Source: Candidatus Jorgensenbacteria bacterium
Lineage (GTDB): Bacteria; Patescibacteriota; Minisyncoccia; UBA6257; GWB1-50-10
DNA length: 35,582 nucleotides
Direction: 5' to 3'
NCBI GenBank assembly: GCA_011050075.1
Contig: DRGK01000002.1
Location: 1-35,582 of the forward strand
Below the pieces are notes generated by a model. That model worked only from the letters and a program-made list of their open reading frames with translations. It was not told where the DNA came from and did not search any database. Both the position numbers and the translations under genes were made by a program. Below, piece after piece: positions 1 to 8,691 of the stretch; within the stretch, counting starts at the first letter, position 1, and each line of letters opens with the position of its first letter.

Positions 1-802
<802 letters not shown>

Positions 803-1002
803 TGTACAAAAAGAGTCGATTGGTCGTTGTGGGCGATGACTGTGACTGTGCCTATGACAAGTTAGTCATAGGTGTTGTCAAAGTCATTGCTTGCTGATAG
901 AGCGACCAGGGTGTTGATCGAGTTCACCCAAACACTCGATTGTCGTTATTCATGAGAACGACGAAAAAATCTCAAATGGTTAGTAATCTGTAATCGATAC
1001 TG
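803..1002 (+). other. Hairpin-rich spacer after 16S rRNA
   Basis: This gene-free spacer contains a nested imperfect hairpin: TGGTCG (821-826) pairs with CGACCA (903-908), ATGACT (836-841) with AGTCAT (882-887), TGAC (843-846) with GTCA (877-880), and CCTATGAC (851-858) with GTCATAGG (865-872). Two simple hairpins follow: ATCGAGT/ACTCGAT (917-923/934-940) and GTCGTT/AACGAC (942-947/957-962). No tRNA, 23S start or U-tailed intrinsic terminator is visible. It is probably the 3' flank of the rRNA precursor, used in processing or transcript end formation. The pairing is seen in the sequence; the role is inferred. Confidence 0.6.
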
Positions 1003-1011
1003 TGATATAAT
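1003..1011 (+). promoter_or_regulatory. Extended -10 promoter for the response-regulator gene
   Basis: TGATATAAT is a perfect extended -10 (TGn plus TATAAT). Eight bases separate it from the ATG at 1020, so transcription should start within one or two bases of the start codon and give a leaderless or nearly leaderless mRNA. No good -35 is seen, as is usual for extended -10 promoters. Confidence 0.7.
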
Positions 1012-1019
1012 TACGTCAT

Positions 1020-1466
1020 ATGCCAGAAGTAACGGTAGGTAATGTTGTTGCACCGCAGCAGCCACAACCGCAGCCACAATCCCAATCACAAAAAACTATA
1101 CTTATTGTTGAGGACGAGCCACTTCTCTCGACTCTTTTGAAACAGCGCTTTGAAAAGAGTGGTTATCGTGTATTGATAGCTGTAAATGGGGAAGTAGCGC
1201 TGAAGACTGTGCAGGCAGAATTACCTAATCTCATTTTGCTTGACATTATATTGCCAAAAGTGTCTGGGTTTGAGTTTATGGAGCGAGTGCGCCAAGATCC
1301 TCAGACAAGTCAAGTGCCCATCATCGTGACATCAAATCTTGGACAAGAGAGTGATATTAAGAAAGGACGAGAACTGGGTGCGGTTGGTTATTTTGTAAAG
1401 GCGCAAGTCTCTATTGAAGATCTCGTGCGTGAGGTTGCAAAGTATCTGCAGAGTGACAACAAGTAA
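1020..1466 (+). CDS. CheY-like response regulator (stand-alone receiver)
   Basis: A 148-aa single-domain receiver protein. After a Pro/Gln/Ser-rich tail (about residues 12-24, PQQPQPQPQSQSQ) comes a complete receiver fold: acidic pocket VEDEP, phospho-acceptor Asp in LLDIILPK, a Thr/Ser switch in PIIVTSN, and the conserved Lys in YFVKAQ. There is no DNA-binding output domain. It lies directly upstream of the type IV pilin genes, so it plausibly controls pilus activity or chemotaxis-like behaviour through protein contact. No histidine kinase is nearby. The promoter is an extended -10 that predicts a leaderless transcript. The domain call is firm; the pilus link rests on position only. Confidence 0.9.
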   Translation: MPEVTVGNVVAPQQPQPQPQSQSQKTILIVEDEPLLSTLLKQRFEKSGYRVLIAVNGEVALKTVQAELPNLILLDIILPKVSGFEFMERVRQDPQTSQVPIIVTSNLGQESDIKKGRELGAVGYFVKAQVSIEDLVREVAKYLQSDNK

Positions 1467-1503
1467 TAACACCTGTGTGGAAAACTTTTTTGAGACGCTG
1501 TAC

Positions 1504-1521
1504 TATAATGTATAGTATTAT
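1504..1521 (+). promoter_or_regulatory. Overlapping -10 boxes upstream of pilin 1
   Basis: TATAAT (1504-1509) and TATTAT (1516-1521) lie 20 and 8 nt before the ATG at 1530. The second spacing matches the leaderless pattern seen elsewhere in the window. GGAG (1526-1529) touches the ATG directly, which is too close to work as a Shine-Dalgarno site. Confidence 0.5.
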
Positions 1522-1529
1522 ATAAGGAG

Positions 1530-2063
1530 ATGAAAAAGGGTTTTACGCTTATTGAATTGCTGATTGTTATTGCAATTTTAGCGGTACTCGCGACGGCGGT
1601 AACGCTTATCTTGAACCCCGCAGAGATGCTTAAGCAGGGGCGGGATGCGACGCGCCTCTCTGATTTAGCGGCAATCCACAGTGCAATTGCGCTCTATCTG
1701 GCTGATGTTTCTAGTGCATCATTTAATTCCACTCTCAATTGTAATGTTGCACTTGCAACCTCGCCTCCCACAGCTTGTTCAGCGGTTACATCGACTGTCG
1801 TGACTGGCGGAGGATGGGTGGATATAAATTTTACTAGTGTATCAGGCGGTTCACCGCTTTCACGGTTACCTCTTGATCCAACAGATGATAATACCCACTA
1901 CTATGGATTTGGTTCCAATACAAGTGGAGAGTACGAGTTAATTACCCAGATGGAGAGTGCGCGGTATGTAAATACTGGCCCTGCTGATAAAGAATCAACC
2001 GACGGCGGAGAGGACTCAGATTTCTATGAAATAGGAAACGATGCTGGATTGGATATATGGTAG
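1530..2063 (+). CDS. Type IV pilin-like protein (pilin 1)
   Basis: A 177-aa class III-signal prepilin. It has a very short basic leader (MKKG), a prepilin peptidase site G|FTLIE with the conserved Glu at +5, and a hydrophobic helix to about residue 28. An amphipathic region (NPAEMLKQGRDATRLSDL) leads into a small Ser/Thr/Gly-rich C-terminal domain with two cysteines (NCNV and TACS). Prepilin peptidase would remove MKKG and the hydrophobic helix would pack into the pilus core. The first 65 or so residues are almost identical to the next gene, while the exposed half differs. It is likely a major or alternate pilin subunit, in the same locus as pilB and pilC. Confidence 0.92.
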   Translation: MKKGFTLIELLIVIAILAVLATAVTLILNPAEMLKQGRDATRLSDLAAIHSAIALYLADVSSASFNSTLNCNVALATSPPTACSAVTSTVVTGGGWVDINFTSVSGGSPLSRLPLDPTDDNTHYYGFGSNTSGEYELITQMESARYVNTGPADKESTDGGEDSDFYEIGNDAGLDIW

Positions 2064-2106
2064 ATAATGTTACATAGAAGAGTGAACTTTTGTGTGTGTA
2101 GTTGTG

Positions 2107-2112
2107 TATAAT
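2107..2112 (+). promoter_or_regulatory. -10 box of pilin 2, leaderless spacing
   Basis: A perfect TATAAT ends 8 nt before the ATG at 2121, so the mRNA should begin at or next to the start codon. A weak -35 candidate (GTGAAC) lies upstream. There is no Shine-Dalgarno sequence. Confidence 0.6.
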
Positions 2113-2120
2113 AAGTAGTA

Positions 2121-2711
2121 ATGAAAAAAGGTTTCACGCTTATTGAACTGTTGATTGTTATTGCAATTTTGGCGGTACTCGCGACGGCGGTAACGCTTGT
2201 TTTAAACCCCGCAGAGCTTATAAAGCAGGGGCGAGATGCGACGCGGTTGTCTGATTTAGCCGCGGTACATAGTGCAATAGCTCTCTATTTAGCTGACGTT
2301 TCAAGTGCAGGTATTGGTGGTGTAAATAATGCTGCATGCTCTGGAGCATTTGCTCGGTGTACCTCAGGTAGCACAGAGAACTTTGTTACTATCAGCAGTT
2401 GTTCGACCAATGCATCAACCACTGTAGATGGCACTGGATGGGTTGCAGTTGACTTTGAAAATATTTCAGGTAATTCACCGCTCTCGCGTCTTCCGATTGA
2501 CCCGAATAATGGTTCTACGAACTGCGGCTCCGGCGGTTATGCATGCCTCTATGCGTACGGTTGTACCGGCACCGAATACGAGCTTAATGCTGCTATGGAA
2601 AGTGAAAGATATAGATATGATGGCACATCCGATGTAGAGAGTAGTGACGGTGGTGATGATATTAACGTCTACGAAATAGGAAACTCTCCTAACTTGACGT
2701 GTTGTGATTAG
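2121..2711 (+). CDS. Type IV pilin-like protein (pilin 2, tandem paralogue)
   Basis: A 196-aa prepilin with the same leader and cleavage site, MKKG|FTLIELL. Its N-terminal 65 residues nearly match pilin 1, also at DNA level. The C-terminal domain is different and richer in cysteine (six between residues 73 and 143, plus a CC pair near the end), which suggests disulfide-stabilised loops. It has its own TATAAT promoter and ends before an intrinsic terminator, so it can be expressed independently of pilin 1. The arrangement suggests gene duplication followed by divergence of the surface-exposed half, with the two forms either alternating or co-assembling. Confidence 0.92.
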   Translation: MKKGFTLIELLIVIAILAVLATAVTLVLNPAELIKQGRDATRLSDLAAVHSAIALYLADVSSAGIGGVNNAACSGAFARCTSGSTENFVTISSCSTNASTTVDGTGWVAVDFENISGNSPLSRLPIDPNNGSTNCGSGGYACLYAYGCTGTEYELNAAMESERYRYDGTSDVESSDGGDDINVYEIGNSPNLTCCD

Positions 2712-2739
2712 TAATTATTTGATTGCAGTGCTTACCAGT

Positions 2740-2761
2740 ACCTCTTTGAGAGGTTTTTTTG
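2740..2761 (+). terminator. Intrinsic terminator after pilin 2
   Basis: The stem ACCTCT/AGAGGT with a TTG loop is followed at once by seven T residues. It overlaps the region just before the TATAAT box of the next gene, so pilin transcription ends where the next transcript begins. Confidence 0.8.
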
Positions 2762-2764
2762 TTT

Positions 2765-2770
2765 TATAAT
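2765..2770 (+). promoter_or_regulatory. -10 box for the membrane protein-pilB operon
   Basis: A perfect TATAAT ends 7 nt before the ATG at 2778, predicting a leaderless mRNA. It lies right behind the pilin terminator. Confidence 0.6.
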
Positions 2771-2777
2771 AAAGTGT

Positions 2778-3341
2778 ATGGTGACAGTATTTTCGTTTAG
2801 TGTTCTATCTATTGTATTTATCGTCCAGTTAGCCAGCTTGAAGAAGCGTTTTAGTTTCAAGCGTGGAGTCCGACTTCTCCTTTTTATTACAGTAGGTTTT
2901 ATACTCGCATATTTTGTGTACCTCATTGTGTTTCAATATATTCTCTGGCGAGATGCTGGTCCGCCTTCAATCTATTTTATTCCTCCATACCAGAGTATGT
3001 GGTATGTGGTTAACTATCACTTCATCCGTTTCGGACTGTACTACCTCATCTCACTCGCTGCAGCGGCAGCGTTTTTTGTTACGGCGCAGAAACTCAATAA
3101 CCGCTTTAACGAACGGTTTTTCGAGCCGGAAGAACCCTACTTGGGAGCGCTCTCTATATTTCTTCTTGGTAACCCTGCGTGGGGATATGCGTGGATATTC
3201 TACATCGTGGCTATGCTTTCTGTTGCTGCCATAGCCACTAGTTACCAATTATTAGTTACGAAAGAAAATCACAGATTTTCTTTGTACTGGCTGTGGCTGC
3301 CAGTGGCAATCTTGACTATAATAGTAATGAGCTTGTTTTAA
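2778..3341 (+). CDS. Four-TM membrane protein of the pilus locus, unknown function
   Basis: A 187-aa protein whose family I do not recognise. Predicted membrane segments lie at about residues 2-20, 36-56, 81-100 and 127-150, with a last one at the C-terminus (about 165-186), so four to five in all. A basic stretch (KKRFSFKRG) follows the first segment, and a Tyr/Pro-rich loop (SIYFIPPYQSMWY) follows the second. There are no catalytic motifs. It begins the transcription unit that continues into pilB, 17 nt downstream, so it may be an inner-membrane accessory of the pilus machine. That role is inferred from position. Confidence 0.6.
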   Translation: MVTVFSFSVLSIVFIVQLASLKKRFSFKRGVRLLLFITVGFILAYFVYLIVFQYILWRDAGPPSIYFIPPYQSMWYVVNYHFIRFGLYYLISLAAAAAFFVTAQKLNNRFNERFFEPEEPYLGALSIFLLGNPAWGYAWIFYIVAMLSVAAIATSYQLLVTKENHRFSLYWLWLPVAILTIIVMSLF

Positions 3342-3358
3342 CCTAAAACCTAAAATCA

Positions 3359-5071
3359 GTGATAAACCTTTCTACAGAACGTCTTAAGCAGATTCTGATT
3401 ACTGCGGGCATTATTGACGAAAAAACGTTCAATACGATTGTTGATGAAGCTAGTCGGCGCAAACAGAATCCAATTGATATCATCATCTCGCGCGGCATTA
3501 TCAACGAGGACTATTTTTATCTCATCTTAGCAAAAGCATTTAATGTTGAGCGTGTTGACCTCGGCGCAACAGTCATTGATGAGCAGGTTCTGCAAGTGAT
3601 TTCAGAGGATATTGCGCGTTCCCGACGTGTGGTAATCTTTGGACGCAATCAGGACGGGTCGTACAATGTTGCGATGGAAAATCCAACAGACCTGGAAACG
3701 ACCAATTTCCTAACCCTGCGTCTCGGTGCGCCCGTGCGACCATTCTTAGTGTCTGATGAGGATCTCAATCGTGGTTACACGCTGTATGGACAGAAACAGG
3801 CACAAGACTTCAAACAGTTGATTGAACAAAGTATTAAAGAATCACTCCGTTCAAAAGCGCGAGGTGCTGAGGAGGCGGCGAAAGATGTACCGATAGTTGC
3901 GCTGGTGGATAATCTGCTGGCATATGCGATTTCTTCACGCGCATCTGATGTGCACTTTGAAATTTTGGATGATGCGGTACTGATACGTTTTCGGATTGAT
4001 GGTATTTTACATGAGATTCTGCGTATGTCGCCTCAAGTCCATTCGTCCGTGATTGCACGTTTAAAAATCCTTTCCGGATTACGTATCGATGAGCACGCAA
4101 AACCGCAGGATGGGCGATTTCGTTATAAAGTTGGTGGGAAACTTATTGACATCCGTGTTTCTATTATCCCTACGTTCTATGGTGAAAAAGTTGAACTCCG
4201 TTTGCTGGATGCAGCACAAAAGCCGCTCGCACTTGAGGAGCTTGGTATGTTTGAAAATACTGCGAAACGTATACGTGACGCGATAGGAAAAAGTTACGGG
4301 ATGGTACTCGTGTGTGGCCCTACCGGTTCCGGAAAGACGACAACGCTGTATTCTATTATGAATATATTGAACCGTCCAGAGGTGAACATTGTTACCATTG
4401 AGAACCCAATTGAGTACGACATGCGGTACGTTAATCAGATTCAGGTGAATGAAATTGCGGGTATTACGTTCTCAAATGGTCTTCGCTCTATTTTGCGCCA
4501 AGACCCAAATATCATTATGGTTGGTGAAATTCGGGACAGTGATACCGCCGGCATTTCTGTGCAGGCCGCACTGACCGGACACCTTGTGCTTTCAAGTTTG
4601 CACACAAATGACGCACCAACTGCCATACCGCGTTTAATGGATATGGGTATTCAGCCGTTTTTGGTCTCAGCCGTTTTAAACGCAATCAGCTCACAGCGAT
4701 TGGTGCGCCATGTTCATATAGACTGCATTGAGTCATATACTCCGAAGAAGGCAGTATATGAAACCATTAATGAGCAGCTTATGGAGTTGGATGTTGATCC
4801 TAAAGCGGTCAAACTTCCTAAAACGTTCTATCGTGGTAAGGGTTGTGATGCGTGTAATCACACGGGGTATGTGGGACGCATTGGTATTTTTGAGGTAATG
4901 GAAATAACCGAGAATATTCGTCAGCTTATCATCAGTCCCAACTTTGATTTAGACACATTACAGCATCTGGCGCGCAAAGAGGGTATGGTTTCCATGTTTG
5001 AGGATGGTTTGCGGAAGGTCGAGTTGGGTATGACGACCGTTGATGAACTATTTCGGGTGATTCGGGAGTAA
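3359..5071 (+). CDS. pilB: Type IV pilus assembly ATPase PilB (GspE/PulE family)
   Basis: A 570-aa cytoplasmic hexameric ATPase that powers pilus extension. An N-terminal MshEN-like region (residues 1-150) is followed by the GspE core: Walker A GPTGSGKT at 320-327, an Asp box, Walker B-like VGEIRDSDTA, and the His box SSLHTNDA. The usual zinc tetracysteine is altered: the second pair CDAC is present, but the first pair reads HIDC, so one ligand may be His. The start is GTG at 3359; no ATG upstream fits and the alignment supports it. pilC begins one base after the stop. No retraction ATPase (PilT) is in the window. Confidence 0.95.
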   Translation: MINLSTERLKQILITAGIIDEKTFNTIVDEASRRKQNPIDIIISRGIINEDYFYLILAKAFNVERVDLGATVIDEQVLQVISEDIARSRRVVIFGRNQDGSYNVAMENPTDLETTNFLTLRLGAPVRPFLVSDEDLNRGYTLYGQKQAQDFKQLIEQSIKESLRSKARGAEEAAKDVPIVALVDNLLAYAISSRASDVHFEILDDAVLIRFRIDGILHEILRMSPQVHSSVIARLKILSGLRIDEHAKPQDGRFRYKVGGKLIDIRVSIIPTFYGEKVELRLLDAAQKPLALEELGMFENTAKRIRDAIGKSYGMVLVCGPTGSGKTTTLYSIMNILNRPEVNIVTIENPIEYDMRYVNQIQVNEIAGITFSNGLRSILRQDPNIIMVGEIRDSDTAGISVQAALTGHLVLSSLHTNDAPTAIPRLMDMGIQPFLVSAVLNAISSQRLVRHVHIDCIESYTPKKAVYETINEQLMELDVDPKAVKLPKTFYRGKGCDACNHTGYVGRIGIFEVMEITENIRQLIISPNFDLDTLQHLARKEGMVSMFEDGLRKVELGMTTVDELFRVIRE

Positions 5072-5072
5072 T

Positions 5073-6284
5073 ATGGCACAGTTTCATTACATTGCATCAC
5101 AACCTGACGGTAGAATTGTTGAGAGTGAACTGGAGGCACAGCAGGTTTCTGATGTACTGCAGTTTCTTACTTCACGCGGCTTAAAACCGATTAGTGTAAA
5201 GCTTGTTGAGCGCGCAAAGGAGGAGCGTAAAACGTTGTTTAGGGGACGTGTGACTATTGCAGACCAGATTTTTCTCTTTCGATACCTCACACTTATGCTG
5301 CAGATAGGAACTAATCTACTGCAGGCTGTTAATATTTTAATTGATGATTTTGATAAGCCGTCTGTCAAATCATTTTTACTTGAGGTACGTTCAAATCTTG
5401 AGCGTGGGCAACCATTCCATTCAACATTTGCAAAATACCCGAAGGTGTTCAGTTCAGTACATATTAATCTCATTAAGGCAGGAGAAGTATCAGGAAACCT
5501 TCAGAATATATGTGACAACATTACACAGTCTCTCCTAAAAGAAAAGGGACTGCGTGACCAGCTTCGCAACGCGCTTATTTATCCAACGATGCTGCTCGGC
5601 ATATCCGTATTTATTTTGATTTTCTTGATTACGTTTGCGTTACCGAAGATTGCCGGCGTATTTTTGGACAGCGGCTTTGAACCCCCTGTCTTTTCAAGAG
5701 TCGTGTTCACGGTTGGGCTCTTCATCGGGAAGATTTGGTTTTGGTTGTTTGGAGGTTTCATTTTACTTGCATTCTTGTTCTTTTATCTATATCGCACATC
5801 GCTATTTTTCAGAAGGTTTCTATGGTCTGTTGTGACGGATATTCCTGTAGTCAGTGACATTATTAAGAAACGTGCGATACAACGGTTTGCGGCAACATTT
5901 TCGTCTCTGGTAAAGGCAGGTATTACCATTACCGGGGCGTTGGAGATTACCGCTGATGCAGCCGGGCACGAGGAAATGAAACAGGCACTACTTCGTATTT
6001 CTCGAGAAGGGATTTCGAAGGGACTGGTACTTGGTGAGGCGTTTCGGCGCGAAACGTTTTTTCCGAAAATGGTGGTCAATCTTATCGCGATTGCGGAGAA
6101 GGCGGGACATGTTGAAAATGTATTGGAGACACTTGCCGACTTTTACATTGGCGAAATTGACAACTCGCTCAAGAGACTGGTATCTCTCTTGGAGCCGATA
6201 CTACTTTTGATCATAGGATTTGTGATTGGTATTATTGCGCTCGCCATTATTGTGCCGATCTATGAACTCACTACGCAGTTTTAG
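5073..6284 (+). CDS. pilC: Type IV pilus platform protein PilC (GspF family)
   Basis: A 403-aa inner-membrane platform protein that couples PilB to pilin insertion. It has two GspF domains (about residues 60-185 and 265-390) with the family patterns FLFRYLTLMLQIG, KAGEVSGNL, and, in the second copy, RFAATFSSLVKAGITI and IAEKAGHVENV. Membrane segments are near 170-190, 218-240 and 375-397. The N-terminal MAQFHYIASQPDGRIVE matches the normal PilC start. The gene sits 1 nt after pilB and 4 nt before the next pseudopilin gene, so the three are one operon. Confidence 0.96.
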   Translation: MAQFHYIASQPDGRIVESELEAQQVSDVLQFLTSRGLKPISVKLVERAKEERKTLFRGRVTIADQIFLFRYLTLMLQIGTNLLQAVNILIDDFDKPSVKSFLLEVRSNLERGQPFHSTFAKYPKVFSSVHINLIKAGEVSGNLQNICDNITQSLLKEKGLRDQLRNALIYPTMLLGISVFILIFLITFALPKIAGVFLDSGFEPPVFSRVVFTVGLFIGKIWFWLFGGFILLAFLFFYLYRTSLFFRRFLWSVVTDIPVVSDIIKKRAIQRFAATFSSLVKAGITITGALEITADAAGHEEMKQALLRISREGISKGLVLGEAFRRETFFPKMVVNLIAIAEKAGHVENVLETLADFYIGEIDNSLKRLVSLLEPILLLIIGFVIGIIALAIIVPIYELTTQF

Positions 6285-6288
6285 GTTC

Positions 6289-7464
6289 ATGACTCGTCAT
6301 TCATCACGGAGCGGGTTCACACTGACAGAGGTTCTTATTGTAGTTGCGATTGGCGTAGTACTGACCTCTTCTGGGTTTCTATCATTGAATTCGTTTCGTA
6401 ACCGGAAAGATGTTGAGTTTTCAATGTTGGAAGTTACCGCGGTGGTGCGTGAGACACGTGAACGTTCAGTAACGCAGAAAGATGGTTTCGGTTGGGGTAT
6501 TCGATTCATCAGCACGAGCACTGGAGATATCTACAAAGTATTTCAGGGAAGTTCGTACGCGAATGGTACGACAACTGCGACACATTCATTTCGCAGGCCG
6601 GTAGAGTTTGGCGAACCAGCCGGTAATCGTATAGTGGATATTCTATTCAACCCCATTAGCGGGAAAGTGAGCACCCGTAAAATTATCACTGTTTCTCCCA
6701 AAGCCTCTCGTTCATACATCGGAGATATTATCGTAAATACACAAGGACTTGTTACACAGCGAATGGAAGATGGTATCGTTGGCTACTGGCACTTTGATGA
6801 AGAAACTAGTACCAGTACGTATGATGCATCGAGTAATGATAATACCGGGACGCTTACGAATGGCCCTACATGGCAGTCTGGTTCGAGTTGTAAAGCTGGG
6901 GGGTGTCTGTATTTTGATGGTGATGATGATTATATTTCTATACCAGATGACAAGTCATTACGGGCCAATACAACAGATCAATTAAGTTTCAGTATGTGGG
7001 TTAAGAGTGATGATTATACTAATGATCAAGCTTTTATTGCCAAAAGACATACAAATAATAATAGCGGGCATTATCTTATTCAAACACAGCTTTCAGGAAA
7101 AATATTGTTTGCTTGGTATACAGGACAATCACCAGCTGGAAGTGCTTATTACCGCACTAACGACGTTGTTCTAACAGCAGGCCAATGGCATCATATTGGA
7201 ATTAGTAAAGTGTGGAGTGATTCTAGTCCCGATTTTCATATTTATGTTGATGGCGTAGAGAAATCATTTACTGCTGTTAACCCCACTAGATTAGCTTCTA
7301 ACTACACAGGAGGTTATGTTCCTTCTTCTATTGGTGCAGCAAGGCGAGCTGAGGGATATGGAGGTAATTATGCGCTTTTCAAAGGTTTCATCGACGAAGT
7401 TCGCATGTATAACGTTGCTCTTTCTTCCAGCACAATCAAAGCACACTATGATGACCTTAAATAA
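6289..7464 (+). CDS. GspH/PilE-like pseudopilin with C-terminal LamG domain
   Basis: The track ORF starts at a TTG inside pilC; I prefer the ATG at 6289, 4 nt after the pilC stop, which gives 391 aa with a proper prepilin leader (MTRHSSRSG|FTLTEV). A hydrophobic helix runs to about residue 32, followed by a pseudopilin domain to about 155. A LamG/concanavalin-like domain fills the rest, from DGIVGYWHFDE to FIDEVRMYNVALS. LamG domains bind glycans or proteins, so this is a candidate adhesive tip or minor pilin. The LamG stretch looks more A/T-rich, with codon use unlike the pilin part, consistent with domain acquisition. The ligand is unknown. Confidence 0.88.
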   Translation: MTRHSSRSGFTLTEVLIVVAIGVVLTSSGFLSLNSFRNRKDVEFSMLEVTAVVRETRERSVTQKDGFGWGIRFISTSTGDIYKVFQGSSYANGTTTATHSFRRPVEFGEPAGNRIVDILFNPISGKVSTRKIITVSPKASRSYIGDIIVNTQGLVTQRMEDGIVGYWHFDEETSTSTYDASSNDNTGTLTNGPTWQSGSSCKAGGCLYFDGDDDYISIPDDKSLRANTTDQLSFSMWVKSDDYTNDQAFIAKRHTNNNSGHYLIQTQLSGKILFAWYTGQSPAGSAYYRTNDVVLTAGQWHHIGISKVWSDSSPDFHIYVDGVEKSFTAVNPTRLASNYTGGYVPSSIGAARRAEGYGGNYALFKGFIDEVRMYNVALSSSTIKAHYDDLK

Positions 7465-8668
7465 AAACGAGACAGGACAATCTCTCATTGAGATTATTAT
7501 CGCTCTGGCAATCGGTGCGCTCCTCATCGGTGCTGCAAGTATGGCGATAATTGTCGTACTGCAGTCAAGCTCTGCGAGTCAGATACAGCAGAGCGCTACG
7601 ATACTTGGACAGGATATTATGGAGAAGACGCGCGCATTTTCGCTCGGCAGCTGGGATGGCTTGTATGGCCTGACGAAAGGCTCAAGCACGCTGTACTATT
7701 TCTATACTACGAGCACGCAGTTTGCTATCTTGCAGGGTAAAGAGGGGATAATTGCGAATGATATCCATGACGGTTTGGTTGGATACTGGAAGCTTGATGA
7801 GGCGAGCAGTACGATTGCCTATGACTACTCTGGAAACGGGAACGATGGGACGCTCGCGGGTGGCGTAACGAGAGCGACATCTACCTGTAAAATTGGCTAC
7901 TGCTTGGATTTTAATGGATCAACTAATTATGTGGATGTTGGTAGTATCAGCTTAAGTAGTCCAATAACTTTTTCTGCATGGATTAATCCATCGGTTCTTG
8001 ATAGTAATGACAACCCGGTGGTTTACAATACTACTTACTTCCAAGTTTGGTCGAATAAAATTCGTTTTGTTATAAATAATGCTGCCGCAACTGCTTATAC
8101 AATCACTTCAGCAGATACGTGGTATCACGTTGTTGGAACCTATGATAAGGATGCAGATCCTTCTGATAACATAAAATTATATGTAGATGGAGTGTTACGG
8201 GACGAATATGGTTGGCCTAACGAAATAGCAGCTGGAAATCTACTTATCGGTGCGTACACTGGACCACAACTTTATTTTGATGGTCTTGTTGATGACGTTC
8301 GTATATACAACCGTGCACTTGACGCTGATGAAGTTAAACATCTCTATAACTCCACGCTTTTCACTCGCTATTTCTACGTTGAGAATGTGAATCGTGATAC
8401 TGGAGGAGATATTGTAACCTCCGGTGGTACTGAGGACCCGACAACACAGAAGGTGACTGCGGTGCTTCAGTGGGACACAAGCCAAGGAACTCAAGAGTTT
8501 ACGTTTTTTGAGTACATGACGAGGTGGCGAAATCGTGTGTTCCACCAGTCCGACTGGTCAGGTGGGAGCGGCCAAGATAGTGTGATAACCGTTCCGAATG
8601 AGAGGTTTGCAAGTTCAAGTGGTGTAGATACAGCAACGCCCGGGCAGTTTAGGATAGAGGGACTTTAA
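7448..8668 (+). CDS. PilV-like pseudopilin with an inserted LamG domain
   Basis: The track ORF begins too early; the ATG at 7448 (or the adjacent 7451), overlapping the previous gene by 17 nt, gives 406 aa. A basic leader (MMTLNKNETG) precedes QSLIEIIIALAIG, an atypical cleavage site with Gln rather than Phe at +1 but with the conserved Glu. The pseudopilin fold is interrupted at about residue 107 by a LamG domain (DGLVGYWKLDE to VDDVRIYNRALD) and resumes near residue 300 with TRYFYVENVNRDTGGD. It is thus a LamG inserted inside a pilin rather than appended to one. It is coupled to the previous LamG pseudopilin, and both probably form a minor-pilin tip complex. Confidence 0.86.
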   Translation: MMTLNKNETGQSLIEIIIALAIGALLIGAASMAIIVVLQSSSASQIQQSATILGQDIMEKTRAFSLGSWDGLYGLTKGSSTLYYFYTTSTQFAILQGKEGIIANDIHDGLVGYWKLDEASSTIAYDYSGNGNDGTLAGGVTRATSTCKIGYCLDFNGSTNYVDVGSISLSSPITFSAWINPSVLDSNDNPVVYNTTYFQVWSNKIRFVINNAAATAYTITSADTWYHVVGTYDKDADPSDNIKLYVDGVLRDEYGWPNEIAAGNLLIGAYTGPQLYFDGLVDDVRIYNRALDADEVKHLYNSTLFTRYFYVENVNRDTGGDIVTSGGTEDPTTQKVTAVLQWDTSQGTQEFTFFEYMTRWRNRVFHQSDWSGGSGQDSVITVPNERFASSSGVDTATPGQFRIEGL

Positions 8669-8675
8669 TTAAGTA

Positions 8676-8684
8676 TGGCATACT
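8676..8684 (+). promoter_or_regulatory. Extended -10 promoter before the 148-aa gene
   Basis: TGGCATACT (TGn plus CATACT) ends 7 nt before the ATG at 8692, again leaderless spacing. No Shine-Dalgarno sequence is present. Confidence 0.5.
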
Positions 8685-8691
8685 AATAACT

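Noticed and set aside
803-1002. tRNA-Ile or tRNA-Ala in a 16S-23S spacer
   Set aside because: No acceptor stem, T-loop GGTTCRANTCC or CCA-like end could be laid over the hairpins, and no 23S follows.
1526-1532. GGAG immediately before the pilin 1 ATG as a Shine-Dalgarno site
   Set aside because: There is no spacer between GGAG and ATG, and the 16S rRNA has no complementary tail.
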